DNA of 27,448 nucleotides from DASSKF01 sp035690725 (GCA_035690725.1 DASSKF010000075.1:1-27448); one strand, 5' to 3'. Shown: positions 18,328 through 26,429, numbered from the stretch's first letter. The notes: a model not told the origin generated them from the letters alone. Program-made: numbers and translations.

Positions 18328-20466
18328 GGCCAGCATCGCCCCTGCCCGCTGTGCGCCCTCGCCCTCCACCGGCCGGTAGTCGACCTCCCGGCCGAGCTCG
18401 GCCACGAGCGCCGCGGCGAGTGCGTCCGGGTCCGCCGCCTGCTCGTAGGGCAGGCACCGCCCGGCCCGGTAGCGCTCGAGCCGGTGCCGCACGTGGAAGT
18501 TCTGCTCGAAGTGGTGGCGCAGCGGGACGTACACGAACGGCCGCCGCGCGGCGGTGAGCTCCATGCACGTCGTCAGCCCGCCCTGGACCACGGCGAGGTC
18601 CGCGGCACTGAGCTGGCGGTGCAGGTCGGGCACCAGTCCGCGCATCGTCACGCCGCGCCGGCGCGGCAGGCTGCCGGCGTCGATCCGCGGCCCGGCGACA
18701 ACGAGGAACCGCAGCCCGTCGACCTGCCGCCGGGCGACCGGCACCGCGTCCAGGACGCGCCGGAGCAGGGAGCCGCCGACCCCCGACCCGCCGACCGTGA
18801 CCACGCACCACGGGTCGTCCGCGCCCCAGCCGATCTCTGTCCGCAGTCGTCCTCGGTCGGCGACCGAGGCGGGGTCGAACCCGGTGACGTAGCCGGCGAA
18901 CTCGAAGTTCTCGGTGGTCCACTCGCGGATGCCCGGCAGCCCGGGACCGAAGGTGTCCGGCACGATGTCCTCGGCGTTGCCGACGAAGACCGACCGGTCG
19001 CGCACCCGTCGGAACCGGGCGCGCTGCTCGATCATCTCGGCGTTGTAGTCCGCGGTCAGCGCCGCCTCGGCCTCCCCGCCGTCCGGCATCGGCAGCCAGC
19101 CGACGAAGTCGGTCATCCAGGCGAACGTGAAGTGCTTCAGCTCGGGGTTCTCGTGCAGGTGGTGGTCGACGTCCCACGCCTCGTCGCCGACGACCAGGTC
19201 GAACGCCTCCTCGCGCACCACGTCGTCGAAGACCATGAAGTTGTTGACGAGCACCTCGTCCATCCGCCGGATCGCTTGGAACGCATGGAGATCGTGCTCC
19301 CCGGCCTCGCTCTCGACGTGCCGGCTCTCACTGGCCAGCCAGGCCGAGGCGGGGTGTACCTGCTCCCCCGCCCGTTCCAGCACCGCGGTGACCGGGTGCT
19401 GCGCCAGCCACTGCACGTCCACGTCGGGGTGGTGCTTGCGCAGGGCGTCGACGATCGCCAGGTCCCGCCGGGCGTGACCGAGCCCGATCGGCGAGGACAG
19501 GTAGAGCACGCGACGGCGGCGCCGGGCCGCGTGCGTCCACGCGCTGCGCGACGGAGACGACGGAGACGACGGGGACGACGGGGACACCGACTCGGCGAAC
19601 TCCCGGACCAGGTGGTTGACGCGCACCGGGTCCCGGCCCATCGGGCCGTGGCCGGACCCCTCGAGCAGCACCAGCGACCCGCCGGTGAGCTCAGCGAGGC
19701 GCTCGCTGACGGCCACCGGCCGGATGTGGTCGTCGGTGCCGTGGATCGCGAGCAACGGGCACCGGACCCGGGCGCACACCTCCTCCAGCGAGGTGCAGGA
19801 CACCCCGTCGCAGCCGAGCCGCGCCGCGGTCGAGTCGACGACCACCTGCGGCGTCGTCTCGTGCGCCCAGCCGACGGCGTCCTCGACCTGCTTGGTGGAG
19901 TGCGGTTCGCTGAACATCTGGCGGAAGAAGAAGTCGACGAACTCGTCGTAGCCGCCCTCGGTCCAGAAGTGGCGGTTGTACGTCGCCCAGCCGCGTGTGG
20001 TCGAGAGCCGCGCGTCCCACGCGTACTGTTCACGTCCCGGCGCCGCGATCGGGAACCCGCAGGACGCGGCGATGGTCACCACGCCGAGGACGCGCTCGGG
20101 GTGGTCGGCGGCGAGGTGCAGGCTCCATGCGGCGCCGCAGGAGAGCCCGACCACCACGGCGCGGGCCGTCCCGGTGGCGTCGAGCACGGCACGGGCGTCC
20201 TCGGCATACTCCTCGTTACGGTAGGCGGCGGCACCCACCGGGCGGTCCGAGCGCCCGTTGCCCCGGCCGTCGAAGGTGACGACGCGGAAGTGCCGGGACA
20301 GGTAGCCGACCTGGCCCTTCCAGAACCGGCTGTGGACGATCGTCCACGTCGGCATCAGGAGCAGGGTCGTCGCCGCGTCGCCGTGGACGTCGTAGCCGAG
20401 GCGCACGCCGTCGCGGGTGACGACACCGCGTTCCCGTGGCGCGAACGCATGCTCCTGGGCCGCCAT
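18316..20466 (-). CDS. Two-domain fusion: alpha/beta-hydrolase and MurG-like GT-B glycosyltransferase
   Basis: 716 residues in one frame. Residues 1 to about 292 are an alpha/beta-hydrolase with nucleophile Ser109 (VVGLSCGAAWS), acid Asp246 (HGTDDHIRP) and His273 (EGSGHGPMG). A Ser-Pro-rich linker (about 294-306, SPSSPSSPSSPS) joins it to a GT-B glycosyltransferase (about 318-716). That part has VLYLSSPIGLGHARRDLAIVD, VVTVGGSGVGGSLLRR, and VVQGGLTTCMELTAARRPFVYVPL...EQN, the nucleotide-sugar site seen in MurG and macrolide/UGT-type enzymes. No signal peptide or membrane segment is visible. AGGAGAG at 20474-20480 supports ATG 20466. It lies 39 nt after the methyltransferase gene in the same direction. 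A natural-product or cell-envelope tailoring role is inference; donor and acceptor are unknown. The 3' end carries a tandem repeat with three in-frame stops. Confidence 0.88.
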   Translation of the reverse strand: MAAQEHAFAPRERGVVTRDGVRLGYDVHGDAATTLLLMPTWTIVHSRFWKGQVGYLSRHFRVVTFDGRGNGRSDRPVGAAAYRNEEYAEDARAVLDATGTARAVVVGLSCGAAWSLHLAADHPERVLGVVTIAASCGFPIAAPGREQYAWDARLSTTRGWATYNRHFWTEGGYDEFVDFFFRQMFSEPHSTKQVEDAVGWAHETTPQVVVDSTAARLGCDGVSCTSLEEVCARVRCPLLAIHGTDDHIRPVAVSERLAELTGGSLVLLEGSGHGPMGRDPVRVNHLVREFAESVSPSSPSSPSSPSRSAWTHAARRRRRVLYLSSPIGLGHARRDLAIVDALRKHHPDVDVQWLAQHPVTAVLERAGEQVHPASAWLASESRHVESEAGEHDLHAFQAIRRMDEVLVNNFMVFDDVVREEAFDLVVGDEAWDVDHHLHENPELKHFTFAWMTDFVGWLPMPDGGEAEAALTADYNAEMIEQRARFRRVRDRSVFVGNAEDIVPDTFGPGLPGIREWTTENFEFAGYVTGFDPASVADRGRLRTEIGWGADDPWCVVTVGGSGVGGSLLRRVLDAVPVARRQVDGLRFLVVAGPRIDAGSLPRRRGVTMRGLVPDLHRQLSAADLAVVQGGLTTCMELTAARRPFVYVPLRHHFEQNFHVRHRLERYRAGRCLPYEQAADPDALAAALVAELGREVDYRPVEGEGAQRAGAMLAELL
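19551..19586. repeat. 9-bp tandem repeat (four units) encoding the Ser-Pro linker
   Basis: Units ACGGAGACG, ACGGAGACG, ACGGGGACG and ACGGGGACA. On the minus strand they encode the SPS triplet repeats that join the hydrolase and glycosyltransferase domains. Copy number probably varies between strains (inference). Confidence 0.9.
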
Positions 20467-20505
20467 GGACCTACTCTCCTCGCTCCCGGCTGCTCCGCGC
20501 GAGGG

Positions 20506-21585
20506 TCAGGGCCGGATCTCCAGGACCCGGTTGAACGGCGTCTCGGCCACGCTGGCGAACCGGGTGAACCCGGCGGCCGTGACGACGTCGCGGATCCGCG
20601 CCGGCCCGGCCTGGGTGCCCAGCGCCAGCCCCACGTCCTGGGCGAGCGAGCACGGCGTGCACAGCAGCGTCGAGAAGGCGTAGTAGGCGCGGCCGACCGG
20701 GTTGAAGTTGTCGGTCGGGGTGTCGCCGGCCATCGGCTCGACCACGAGCCAGGTGCCGTCGGGCGCCAGTGACTCCAGCACGTGCCGCGCCGCCCCGACC
20801 GGGTCGCCCATGTCGTGCAGGGCGTCGAACGTCGTCACCAGGTCGTAGCCGCTGCCCCGGAAGCCGGTCGCGGGCGCGACCTCGAAGGTGGCCCGGTCCG
20901 CCACGCCGGCATCGGCCGCGCGCTTGCGCGCCTGCTCGATCGAGGCCTCGTGGTAGTCGGAGCCGACGAACGTCGAGGCGGGGAACGCCTGCGCCATGAT
21001 CGCCGTCGAGGCACCGTAGCCACAGCCCACGTCGGCCACGCGCGCCCCGCGCTGCAGCTTGTCCACGACACCCTCGAGCGCCGGCAACCACTCGCCGACG
21101 AGGTGCGCGTTGTACATGGTGCGGAAGAACCGCTCGCATCCCTGGTGCAGGTCCGGCCCGTGCTCGTGCCAGCCGAATCCCGCCCCGTCGCGCGCTGCTC
21201 GGACGATCTCGCCGGTGTCGTGGGCGGTCGCCAGGGCGAGCTGGAAGAAGCCCGGGAGGTATGCCGGGCAGCTGGGGTCCGTGAGCGCCGCAGCCTGCTC
21301 GGGCGGCAGGGTGAAGGTGCCGGCCTCCGCGTCGTACTCCACGTAGCCGCCCGCAGCCTGGGCCAGCAGCCACTCCCGGGCGTAGTGCTCCTCGGTGCCC
21401 GTCTCCTCGGCCAGCCGCGACGGCGTCATCGGCCCCGAGGCCGCGAGCGACCGGTAGTAGCCGAGCTGGTCCCCCATGACGACCAGGCCGGTGTTGAGGG
21501 TGGACCCCACCTCCCCGACCACCTTGAACACGAAGCCCATCAGCTTGTCGGTGTCGAGGGCGGGTCGCTCCTGCAGGTCGGTCAT
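20506..21585 (-). CDS. Class I SAM-dependent methyltransferase with N-terminal winged-helix domain
   Basis: 359 residues. The N-terminal about 110 residues (YYRSLAASGPMTPSRLAEETGTEEHYAREWLLAQAAGGYVEY) form a winged-helix domain as in O-methyltransferase-like proteins. The SAM-binding motif I is VADVGCGYGAST (183-193), with an acidic residue in FVGSDYHEAS (Asp210) and a later motif FDALHDMGDP. Cys309 and Cys312 (LLCTPCS) are notable. Close relatives are annotated only as 'class I SAM-dependent methyltransferase', so the substrate is unknown. AAGGAG at 21592-21597, 6 nt upstream, fixes ATG 21585. It leads an operon with the hydrolase-glycosyltransferase gene and diverges from the LAL regulator gene, which plausibly controls it. 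Confidence 0.88.
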   Translation of the reverse strand: MTDLQERPALDTDKLMGFVFKVVGEVGSTLNTGLVVMGDQLGYYRSLAASGPMTPSRLAEETGTEEHYAREWLLAQAAGGYVEYDAEAGTFTLPPEQAAALTDPSCPAYLPGFFQLALATAHDTGEIVRAARDGAGFGWHEHGPDLHQGCERFFRTMYNAHLVGEWLPALEGVVDKLQRGARVADVGCGYGASTAIMAQAFPASTFVGSDYHEASIEQARKRAADAGVADRATFEVAPATGFRGSGYDLVTTFDALHDMGDPVGAARHVLESLAPDGTWLVVEPMAGDTPTDNFNPVGRAYYAFSTLLCTPCSLAQDVGLALGTQAGPARIRDVVTAAGFTRFASVAETPFNRVLEIRP

Positions 21586-21612
21586 CGTCAGCTCCTTGGG
21601 CCGTGCGTGCGT

Positions 21613-21679
21613 AATGACTGCATGGCGACGCTAGGCGTGCCGGGGCCCGGATCGAATCAGGTGACCCCCCCTAGTCATT
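21613..21679. promoter_or_regulatory. Intergenic control region with AATGACT/AGTCATT inverted repeats and a C7 tract
   Basis: The 132-nt gap between the methyltransferase (minus) and LAL (plus) genes holds AATGACT (21613-21619) and its complement AGTCATT (21673-21679). The second is joined to TGAC-N8-GTCA (21662-21677) enclosing a run of C. On the minus strand TAGCGT (21628-21633) could be the methyltransferase -10, placing the C-run site near -45. Binding by the LAL protein is inference. Confidence 0.45.
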
Positions 21680-21705
21680 TCGGCTCCCGTGCGCTCCGGC
21701 GGCCC

Positions 21706-21711
21706 TAGACT
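21706..21711 (+). promoter_or_regulatory. -10-like hexamer TAGACT for the LAL regulator gene (leaderless)
   Basis: TAGACT ends 6 nt before GTG 21718, with no Shine-Dalgarno in between. It is a clear leaderless arrangement and decides the GTG start. Confidence 0.55.
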
Positions 21712-21717
21712 GGCTCG

Positions 21718-24441
21718 GTGCTGGTGGGACGGGTGTCCGAGCGCCAGCAGATCGCCCGGCATCTCGCCAACGCCAGGATCGGTCACGGAGGCGTCCTGGT
21801 GGTCGTCGGCGAGCCCGGCATCGGGAAGACGACCCTCCTGGCGGATGCCCGCGCCCACCTGGCCGACATGCGCGTCGTGCAGCTGCACGGAGTCGAGTCC
21901 GAGCGGGAGGTCGCCTTCGCGGGTCTGCAGCAGCTGTGCGACCCCTTCCTGGAGCACGTCGACGCCCTGCCGTCCCCGCAACGGCACGCCCTCACGGTCG
22001 CCCTGGCGCTCGAAGACGGGCCCCCACCGGAACGGTTCGCGCTCGGTGCGGCGGTGCTCGGGCTGCTGACCCAGGTCGCCGAGGCCCGTCCCCTGGCGGT
22101 CCTCGTCGACGACCTGCACGCGCTCGACGTCTCCTCCGGGCAGGCCCTCGCGTTCGCGGGACGCCGCCTGTCCAGTGACGCGGTGGGGGTGGTCGCCACG
22201 GCACGGCTCGACGAGCCCTTCCCGGGAGCGGACCTCCCGCGGCTGCCCCTCGGCCCGCTCAGCGTGGAGGAGACGCGGGTCCTGCTCGGCCGCTCATCCG
22301 GTCGGCCGTGGGCGGACGAGCAGCTCGACCGCTGGCACCGGGCGACCGCCGGCAACCCCCTCGCCGTGCTCGAGCTCTCCGCGCGCGGCCCGGACCTCGT
22401 CGCGGCACCTCCCGACGCCCCGGTCGCGCTGACCGGTGACCTGGTCGCGTCGTTCGCCCGGCGCATGTCCGAGCTGTCGGCCCCCTGCCGCGACGTCCTG
22501 CTGCTCGCCGCGACCGACAGCCACGACCTCGCCGCACTGCACCGCGCGTGCGAACGGGCGGGCCCGTCCCTGCGGGCGCTCGAGGAGGCCGAGCAGGCCG
22601 GGCTGGTGCGGCTGGACAGTACCGCCGTCGAGTTCACCCACCCGCTGGTGCGGGCCGCGGCCTACGGCACGGCCGACCCGCGGGCCCGCCGTGAGGCCCA
22701 CCGGCTGCTCGCCGGGGTGCTCGACGACGCCGAGCGGGACCGCCGCGCCTGGCACGCCGCCGAGGCGTCGGTCGGTCCGGACGACGCGGTCGCGACGGCC
22801 CTCGCCGACGCCGCCACCGCCTCGACGCGACGCGGGGCGAACGCCGTGGCCTCGGCCCAGTTCGAGCGGGCCGCCCGGCTCACGCCCGGCCGGGCAGCCC
22901 GGTGCGAGCGGCTGCGTCTCGCGGGCGAGCAGGCGTGGCTGGCCGGGGCGAGCACCCGGGCACACGAGCTGCTCGAGCAGGCGATGGCGTGCGCCTCGGA
23001 CGTCACCGAGCGCTCGCTCGTGCAGGGGCGGCTCGGCGCCGTCGCGGCCCGCTGCGGGTCCCTCGTGCGGGCCCGGGACCTGCTGCTCGCGGCGGCGGAG
23101 GAGGCGGAGCCGCACGACCGGGAGGCGGCGGCACTGCTGCTCGTCGATGCCGCCGAGAGCTGCCTCTACCTCTACGACGCCGCGGGCGCCCTCGTGGTCG
23201 CCGAGCGGCTGCTGGCCCTCATCGACGAGGGACTGTCGCCGCCCACCCGACGGCAGTGCTCGGTGGCGGCGGGGATCGCCCACGTCCTCGCCGGCCGCGC
23301 GGACCGCGGCACCCGTCTCATCCGCGACACCCTCGCCGACCGCACCGATCCGGGAGCCGGCGAGGACCTGTGGCGTCGGTTCTGGACGCTCGTCGGCCCG
23401 CTGTTCCTGCGGGAGGCCGGTCCCGCGCGGGAGGCCATGGACGAGGCCGCGGGCTCCGCGCGGGAGCTGTCCCCGCTCGGGGTGCGGCCGCTGCTGCTCG
23501 CGCTCATCGCCAAGGACGACATGACGACGCTCCGGTGGGACGCGGCCGAGAGCGGCTATGCCGAGGCCGTCCAGCTCGCCACCGAGACCGACCACCCGGT
23601 CGACGAGGCGCTGGCTCACGGCGGCCTGGCCTGGCTGCTCGCGCGCCGCGGCCGCGCCGAGGAGTGCCGCGCCGAGGCTGCAGCCGCCCTGGAGCTCGCA
23701 CGGCGGCACTCGGTGCGCATCGCGGAGGTCTGGGGCGGGCACGCGCTCGCCGAGCTCGCGCTCGCGCTGGGGCATCCCGGCCCCGCAGCGACCGGCTACG
23801 AGCGGCTCGAGCGCCTGCTCACCGACCTCGGTGTGACCGACGCGGACGTGTGGCCCGGCCCGGACCTGGCCGAGTGCTACCGGCAGACGGGGCGGGGCGA
23901 GCAGGCCACGGCGACCGCCCGGGCCTACCTGACGAGGGCGACGGCGAAGGGGCAGCCGTGGGCGCTGGCACGCGCGCATCGTGCGATGGGGCTCGTGGGC
24001 GACCGGTCCGCCGCCCGGGACCACTTCGCCGAGGCCCTGGCGAACCACGCGCGGGCCCCCGACCCGTTCGAGACGGCACGCACCCAGCTCGCCCTCGGGA
24101 GCCGGCTGCGCCGCGACCGTCGTCGCGCCGACGCCCGGGAGCCGCTGCGGGCCGCGGTGGCCGCGTTCGACCGGCTTCGCGCGGCGCCGTGGGCCGAGCG
24201 AGCCGCCGCGGAGCTGGCCGCGACCGGGGAGCACCCCCAACGCCGGGGCGAGGCTCCCCACCTCACCCCGCAGGAACGGCAGATCTCCCGGATGCTCACC
24301 GAGGGGCGCACCACCCGGGAGACGGCCGCTGCCCTGTTCCTGAGCCCGAAGACGGTCGAGTACCACCTGCGCAGCGTGTACAACAAGCTCGGCATCCGCT
24401 CCCGGGAGGAGCTGGCCCGGGTGCTGGCCGGCGACGGGTGA
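21718..24441 (+). CDS. LuxR-family ATPase regulator of the LAL type
   Basis: 907 residues. An N-terminal AAA/STAND-type ATPase has Walker A GEPGIGKTT (31-39) and Walker B AVLVDDLHALD (127-137). A long helical TPR-like middle (about 330-830) follows. A C-terminal LuxR helix-turn-helix reads LTPQERQISRMLTEGRTTRETAAALFLSPKTVEYHLRSVYNKLGIRSREEL (about 845-900). Size and domain order match large ATP-binding LuxR regulators, usually pathway-specific or catabolic activators. The GTG start is supported by TAGACT 6 nt upstream and by VGRVSERQQI, the usual beginning of these proteins. It diverges from the methyltransferase/hydrolase-glycosyltransferase operon, its likely target. The aldo/keto reductase gene follows after 83 nt with its own -10-like box. 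Confidence 0.93.
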   Translation: MLVGRVSERQQIARHLANARIGHGGVLVVVGEPGIGKTTLLADARAHLADMRVVQLHGVESEREVAFAGLQQLCDPFLEHVDALPSPQRHALTVALALEDGPPPERFALGAAVLGLLTQVAEARPLAVLVDDLHALDVSSGQALAFAGRRLSSDAVGVVATARLDEPFPGADLPRLPLGPLSVEETRVLLGRSSGRPWADEQLDRWHRATAGNPLAVLELSARGPDLVAAPPDAPVALTGDLVASFARRMSELSAPCRDVLLLAATDSHDLAALHRACERAGPSLRALEEAEQAGLVRLDSTAVEFTHPLVRAAAYGTADPRARREAHRLLAGVLDDAERDRRAWHAAEASVGPDDAVATALADAATASTRRGANAVASAQFERAARLTPGRAARCERLRLAGEQAWLAGASTRAHELLEQAMACASDVTERSLVQGRLGAVAARCGSLVRARDLLLAAAEEAEPHDREAAALLLVDAAESCLYLYDAAGALVVAERLLALIDEGLSPPTRRQCSVAAGIAHVLAGRADRGTRLIRDTLADRTDPGAGEDLWRRFWTLVGPLFLREAGPAREAMDEAAGSARELSPLGVRPLLLALIAKDDMTTLRWDAAESGYAEAVQLATETDHPVDEALAHGGLAWLLARRGRAEECRAEAAAALELARRHSVRIAEVWGGHALAELALALGHPGPAATGYERLERLLTDLGVTDADVWPGPDLAECYRQTGRGEQATATARAYLTRATAKGQPWALARAHRAMGLVGDRSAARDHFAEALANHARAPDPFETARTQLALGSRLRRDRRRADAREPLRAAVAAFDRLRAAPWAERAAAELAATGEHPQRRGEAPHLTPQERQISRMLTEGRTTRETAAALFLSPKTVEYHLRSVYNKLGIRSREELARVLAGDG

Positions 24442-24512
24442 ACGGCGACGGCCGTGGCGGACCCGCCGGCTCCGCTCCTCGGCAGCGGGCCGTGGCCCGG
24501 CCGCTGCGCCTC

Positions 24513-24518
24513 TACTGT
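24513..24518 (+). promoter_or_regulatory. -10-like hexamer TACTGT for the aldo/keto reductase gene (leaderless)
   Basis: TACTGT ends 6 nt before ATG 24525 with no ribosome-binding site between. It suggests transcription separate from the LAL gene upstream. Confidence 0.45.
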
Positions 24519-24524
24519 GGTCCC

Positions 24525-25502
24525 ATGCACTACCTCGACGTCGCCGCACTCGGGCAGGTCAGCCGGATCGGTCTGGGCACGTGGCAGTTCGGCTCGAAGG
24601 AGTGGGGCTACGGCGAGGAGTATGCGGAGCGCACCGCGGGCCAGGTCGTCCGCCGGGCGCTCGAACTCGGGGTCACCTTCTTCGACACCGCCGAGCTCTA
24701 CGGGTTCGGCCGCAGCGAGCGCATCCTCGCCCGCGCCCTCGGACCGGCCCGGGACCGGGTCGTGGTGGCCAGCAAGCTGTTCCCGCTCGCTCCCCTGCCG
24801 GCGATGGTGCACTTCCGCGAGCGAGCCAGCGCCCGGCGGCTGCAGCTGGACCGGATCCCCCTCTACCAGGTCCACCAGCCGCACCCCCTCGTGCCGGACT
24901 CGGTGACCATGCGCGGGATGCGGGACCTGCTCCGTGAGGGACGGGTCGGCGCGGTGGGCGTCTCGAACTACTCCCTGGACCGCTGGCACAAGGCCGAACT
25001 CGCCCTCGAGCAGGCGGTCGTCAGCAACCAGGTCGAGTTCTCCCTGGCGCACCCGGACCCACTGGTCGACCTCGTCCCGTTCGCCCAGCAGCAGGACCGG
25101 CTGGTCATCGCCTACAGCCCGCTCGCGCAGGGCCTGCTCGCCGGCCGGTACGACGCGACCAACCGCCCCGGGGGCGTGCGCGCCGCGAACCCGCTGTTCA
25201 GCGAGGAGAACCTGCGCCGGGCGGCCGCGCTGCTCGACCTGCTGCGTGAGGTCGCCGCGGCCCACGACGCGCGTCCGGCCCAGGTCGCCCTGGCGTGGCT
25301 GCTCGCCCTGCCCCGCACCGTCGTGATCCCCGGTGCGTCGAGCGTCGAGCAGCTCGAGCTCAACGTCGCGGCGGCCGAGCTGGTGCTCACCGACGACGAG
25401 CAGGCGGCGCTGACCGCCGCGGCCCGGGCCTTCCACCCGGCCTCCGCGGGCCGCACCGCCCTCGACGCGGCGCGCCAGCGGCTCCCCGGCCGGCGCAGCT
25501 GA
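24525..25502 (+). CDS. Aldo/keto reductase
   Basis: 325-residue NAD(P)H-dependent carbonyl reductase of the AKR fold. The catalytic tetrad is Asp54 and Tyr59 (FFDTAELYGFGRSE), Lys84 (VVASKLFP) and His117 (YQVHQPHPL). GVSNYSLDRW, VSNQVEFSL, AYSPLAQGLLAG and the cofactor-site VIPGASSVEQLELN are all present. The physiological substrate cannot be read from sequence. Homology starts at ATG 24525 (MHYLDVAALGQVSRIGLGTWQFG), and the frame upstream overlaps the LAL gene without similarity. It converges on the acetyltransferase gene, 73 nt away. Confidence 0.93.
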   Translation: MHYLDVAALGQVSRIGLGTWQFGSKEWGYGEEYAERTAGQVVRRALELGVTFFDTAELYGFGRSERILARALGPARDRVVVASKLFPLAPLPAMVHFRERASARRLQLDRIPLYQVHQPHPLVPDSVTMRGMRDLLREGRVGAVGVSNYSLDRWHKAELALEQAVVSNQVEFSLAHPDPLVDLVPFAQQQDRLVIAYSPLAQGLLAGRYDATNRPGGVRAANPLFSEENLRRAAALLDLLREVAAAHDARPAQVALAWLLALPRTVVIPGASSVEQLELNVAAAELVLTDDEQAALTAAARAFHPASAGRTALDAARQRLPGRRS

Positions 25503-25530
25503 CCGGTCATCGCGTGCCTGCCGATCTGGG

Positions 25531-25566
25531 GGAACATCCGGGTCGTCAGGACGTCACTGATGTTCC
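25531..25566. terminator. Inverted repeat between convergent genes, possible bidirectional terminator
   Basis: GGAACATC (25531-25538) and GATGTTCC (25559-25566) are exact complements, separated by 20 nt that include CGTC/GACG. The site lies in the 73-nt gap between the aldo/keto reductase and acetyltransferase stops. No T-run follows, so termination is only plausible. Confidence 0.4.
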
Positions 25567-25575
25567 ACCTCTTGT

Positions 25576-26088
25576 TCACCCGGCGGTCGGCACCGCCCGC
25601 ACCATCCGCAGCTCGGTGGCTCCGGTCGGCGCGTGGGGCTTGGCGCCGCCGTCCAGCGCGAAGCCGTGCTTGCGATAGAACGCCACCGCCCGCTCGTTGC
25701 CCTCCAGCACCCACAGGTATGCGGCCCGCTCACCGAGCGCTGTCTGCAGCAGCCGGGCGGCGAGGCCGGTTCCGTGGTGGGCGGCGAGGACGTTGAGCAC
25801 CCGCAGCTCGGTCTCCACCGGGTGGTCCTCATCGCGCGGCGGGCCGACGACGGTGAAGCCGACCGGCTCGCCGGCCGGCTCGTCGTCGCAGGTGCCGACG
25901 AGTGTCGTGGTGCCGGGCTCCGGCTCGGTCAGTATCCGGCGCCACCGCTCGCCCTGCCGATCCGGGTCCAGGCTTGCCAGGTGCTCGGCGGGCATGAGAC
26001 CGGTGTAGGTCTCGCGCCAGATCTGCACGTGGATGCGCCCGAGCACCGGTGCGTCGGCAGCGACGGCCGGGCGCACGGCATACCTCAC
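25576..26088 (-). CDS. GNAT-family N-acetyltransferase
   Basis: 170 residues. The acetyl-CoA fold is recognisable: VRYAVRPAVAADAPVLGRIHVQIWRETYTGLMP at the N-terminus, motif A VLNVLAAHHGTGLAARLLQTAL (98-119) with the pyrophosphate loop HHGTGLA, then LWVLEGNERAVAFYRKHGFALDGG (Asn131, Tyr138), the usual motif B. The acceptor substrate is unknown. The GTG start at 26088 overlaps the stop of the upstream thiamine-binding gene by 4 nt (GTGA), so it is probably translated by coupling. The frame is open further upstream but only as antisense or overlap to that gene. Confidence 0.9.
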   Translation of the reverse strand: MRYAVRPAVAADAPVLGRIHVQIWRETYTGLMPAEHLASLDPDRQGERWRRILTEPEPGTTTLVGTCDDEPAGEPVGFTVVGPPRDEDHPVETELRVLNVLAAHHGTGLAARLLQTALGERAAYLWVLEGNERAVAFYRKHGFALDGGAKPHAPTGATELRMVRAVPTAG

Positions 26089-26423
26089 GTGCCGGAGGAC
26101 TGCCGTTCGACGGCGGCGTCGAGGCGCTCGACCTTCTCCGTCAGCTGCCCGGTGTAGCCGGGACGGATGTCGGCCTTGAGGACGAGGCCGACCCGCCCCC
26201 CGTTGGGGGCACCTCCCGCTTGCAGGGGACTGCCGGCCGCCTCGCAGGCGCGCTTGATGACGTCCATGCACTCGTCCCACTCGCCCTCGAGCGTGGTGAA
26301 CATCGAGGTGGTCTCGTTCGGGAGGCCCGAGTCACGGACGACCTTGATGGCGGCGGCCAGTGACTCGCTGACGCTGCCGTCCGGACCGGTGGTGGACGGG
26401 GAGATGGAGAACGCGAAGAGCAT
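26085..26423 (-). CDS. Thiamine-binding (MTH1187/YkoF, DUF77) family protein
   Basis: 112 residues. MLFAFSISPSTTG, SESLAAAIKVVRDSGLPNETTSMFTTLEGEWDECMDVIKRACEA and RVGLVLKADIRPGYTGQLTEKVERL match the small DUF77/MTH1187 family, ferredoxin-like proteins that bind thiamine-type ligands in characterised members. Between the two conserved blocks lies GSPLQAGGAPNGG, which looks about nine residues longer than usual. It is encoded by a 27-bp interspersed element also found in marR. Whether the loop disturbs ligand binding is unknown. ATG 26423 is supported by TAAGGT 6 nt upstream. It leads a two-gene operon with the acetyltransferase and diverges from DUF817 across a 73-bp palindromic element. Confidence 0.88.
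   Translation of the reverse strand: MLFAFSISPSTTGPDGSVSESLAAAIKVVRDSGLPNETTSMFTTLEGEWDECMDVIKRACEAAGSPLQAGGAPNGGRVGLVLKADIRPGYTGQLTEKVERLDAAVERQSSGT
26204..26230. repeat. 27-bp interspersed hairpin element, copy B (inside the thiamine-binding gene)
   Basis: Same element as 17672-17698 with one substitution (GCAGGGG instead of GCGGGGG). It lies mid-gene and encodes PLQAGGAPN in a frame different from the one used in marR. Its adjoining CCCCC/GGGGG bases add another short stem. Confidence 0.85.
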
Positions 26424-26429
26424 GCCTCG

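Noticed and set aside
25531..25580. LexA/SOS box suggested by GAACA...TGTTC-like sequences
   Set aside because: Spacing does not fit the actinobacterial LexA site, and the site lies between two gene ends rather than before a start.
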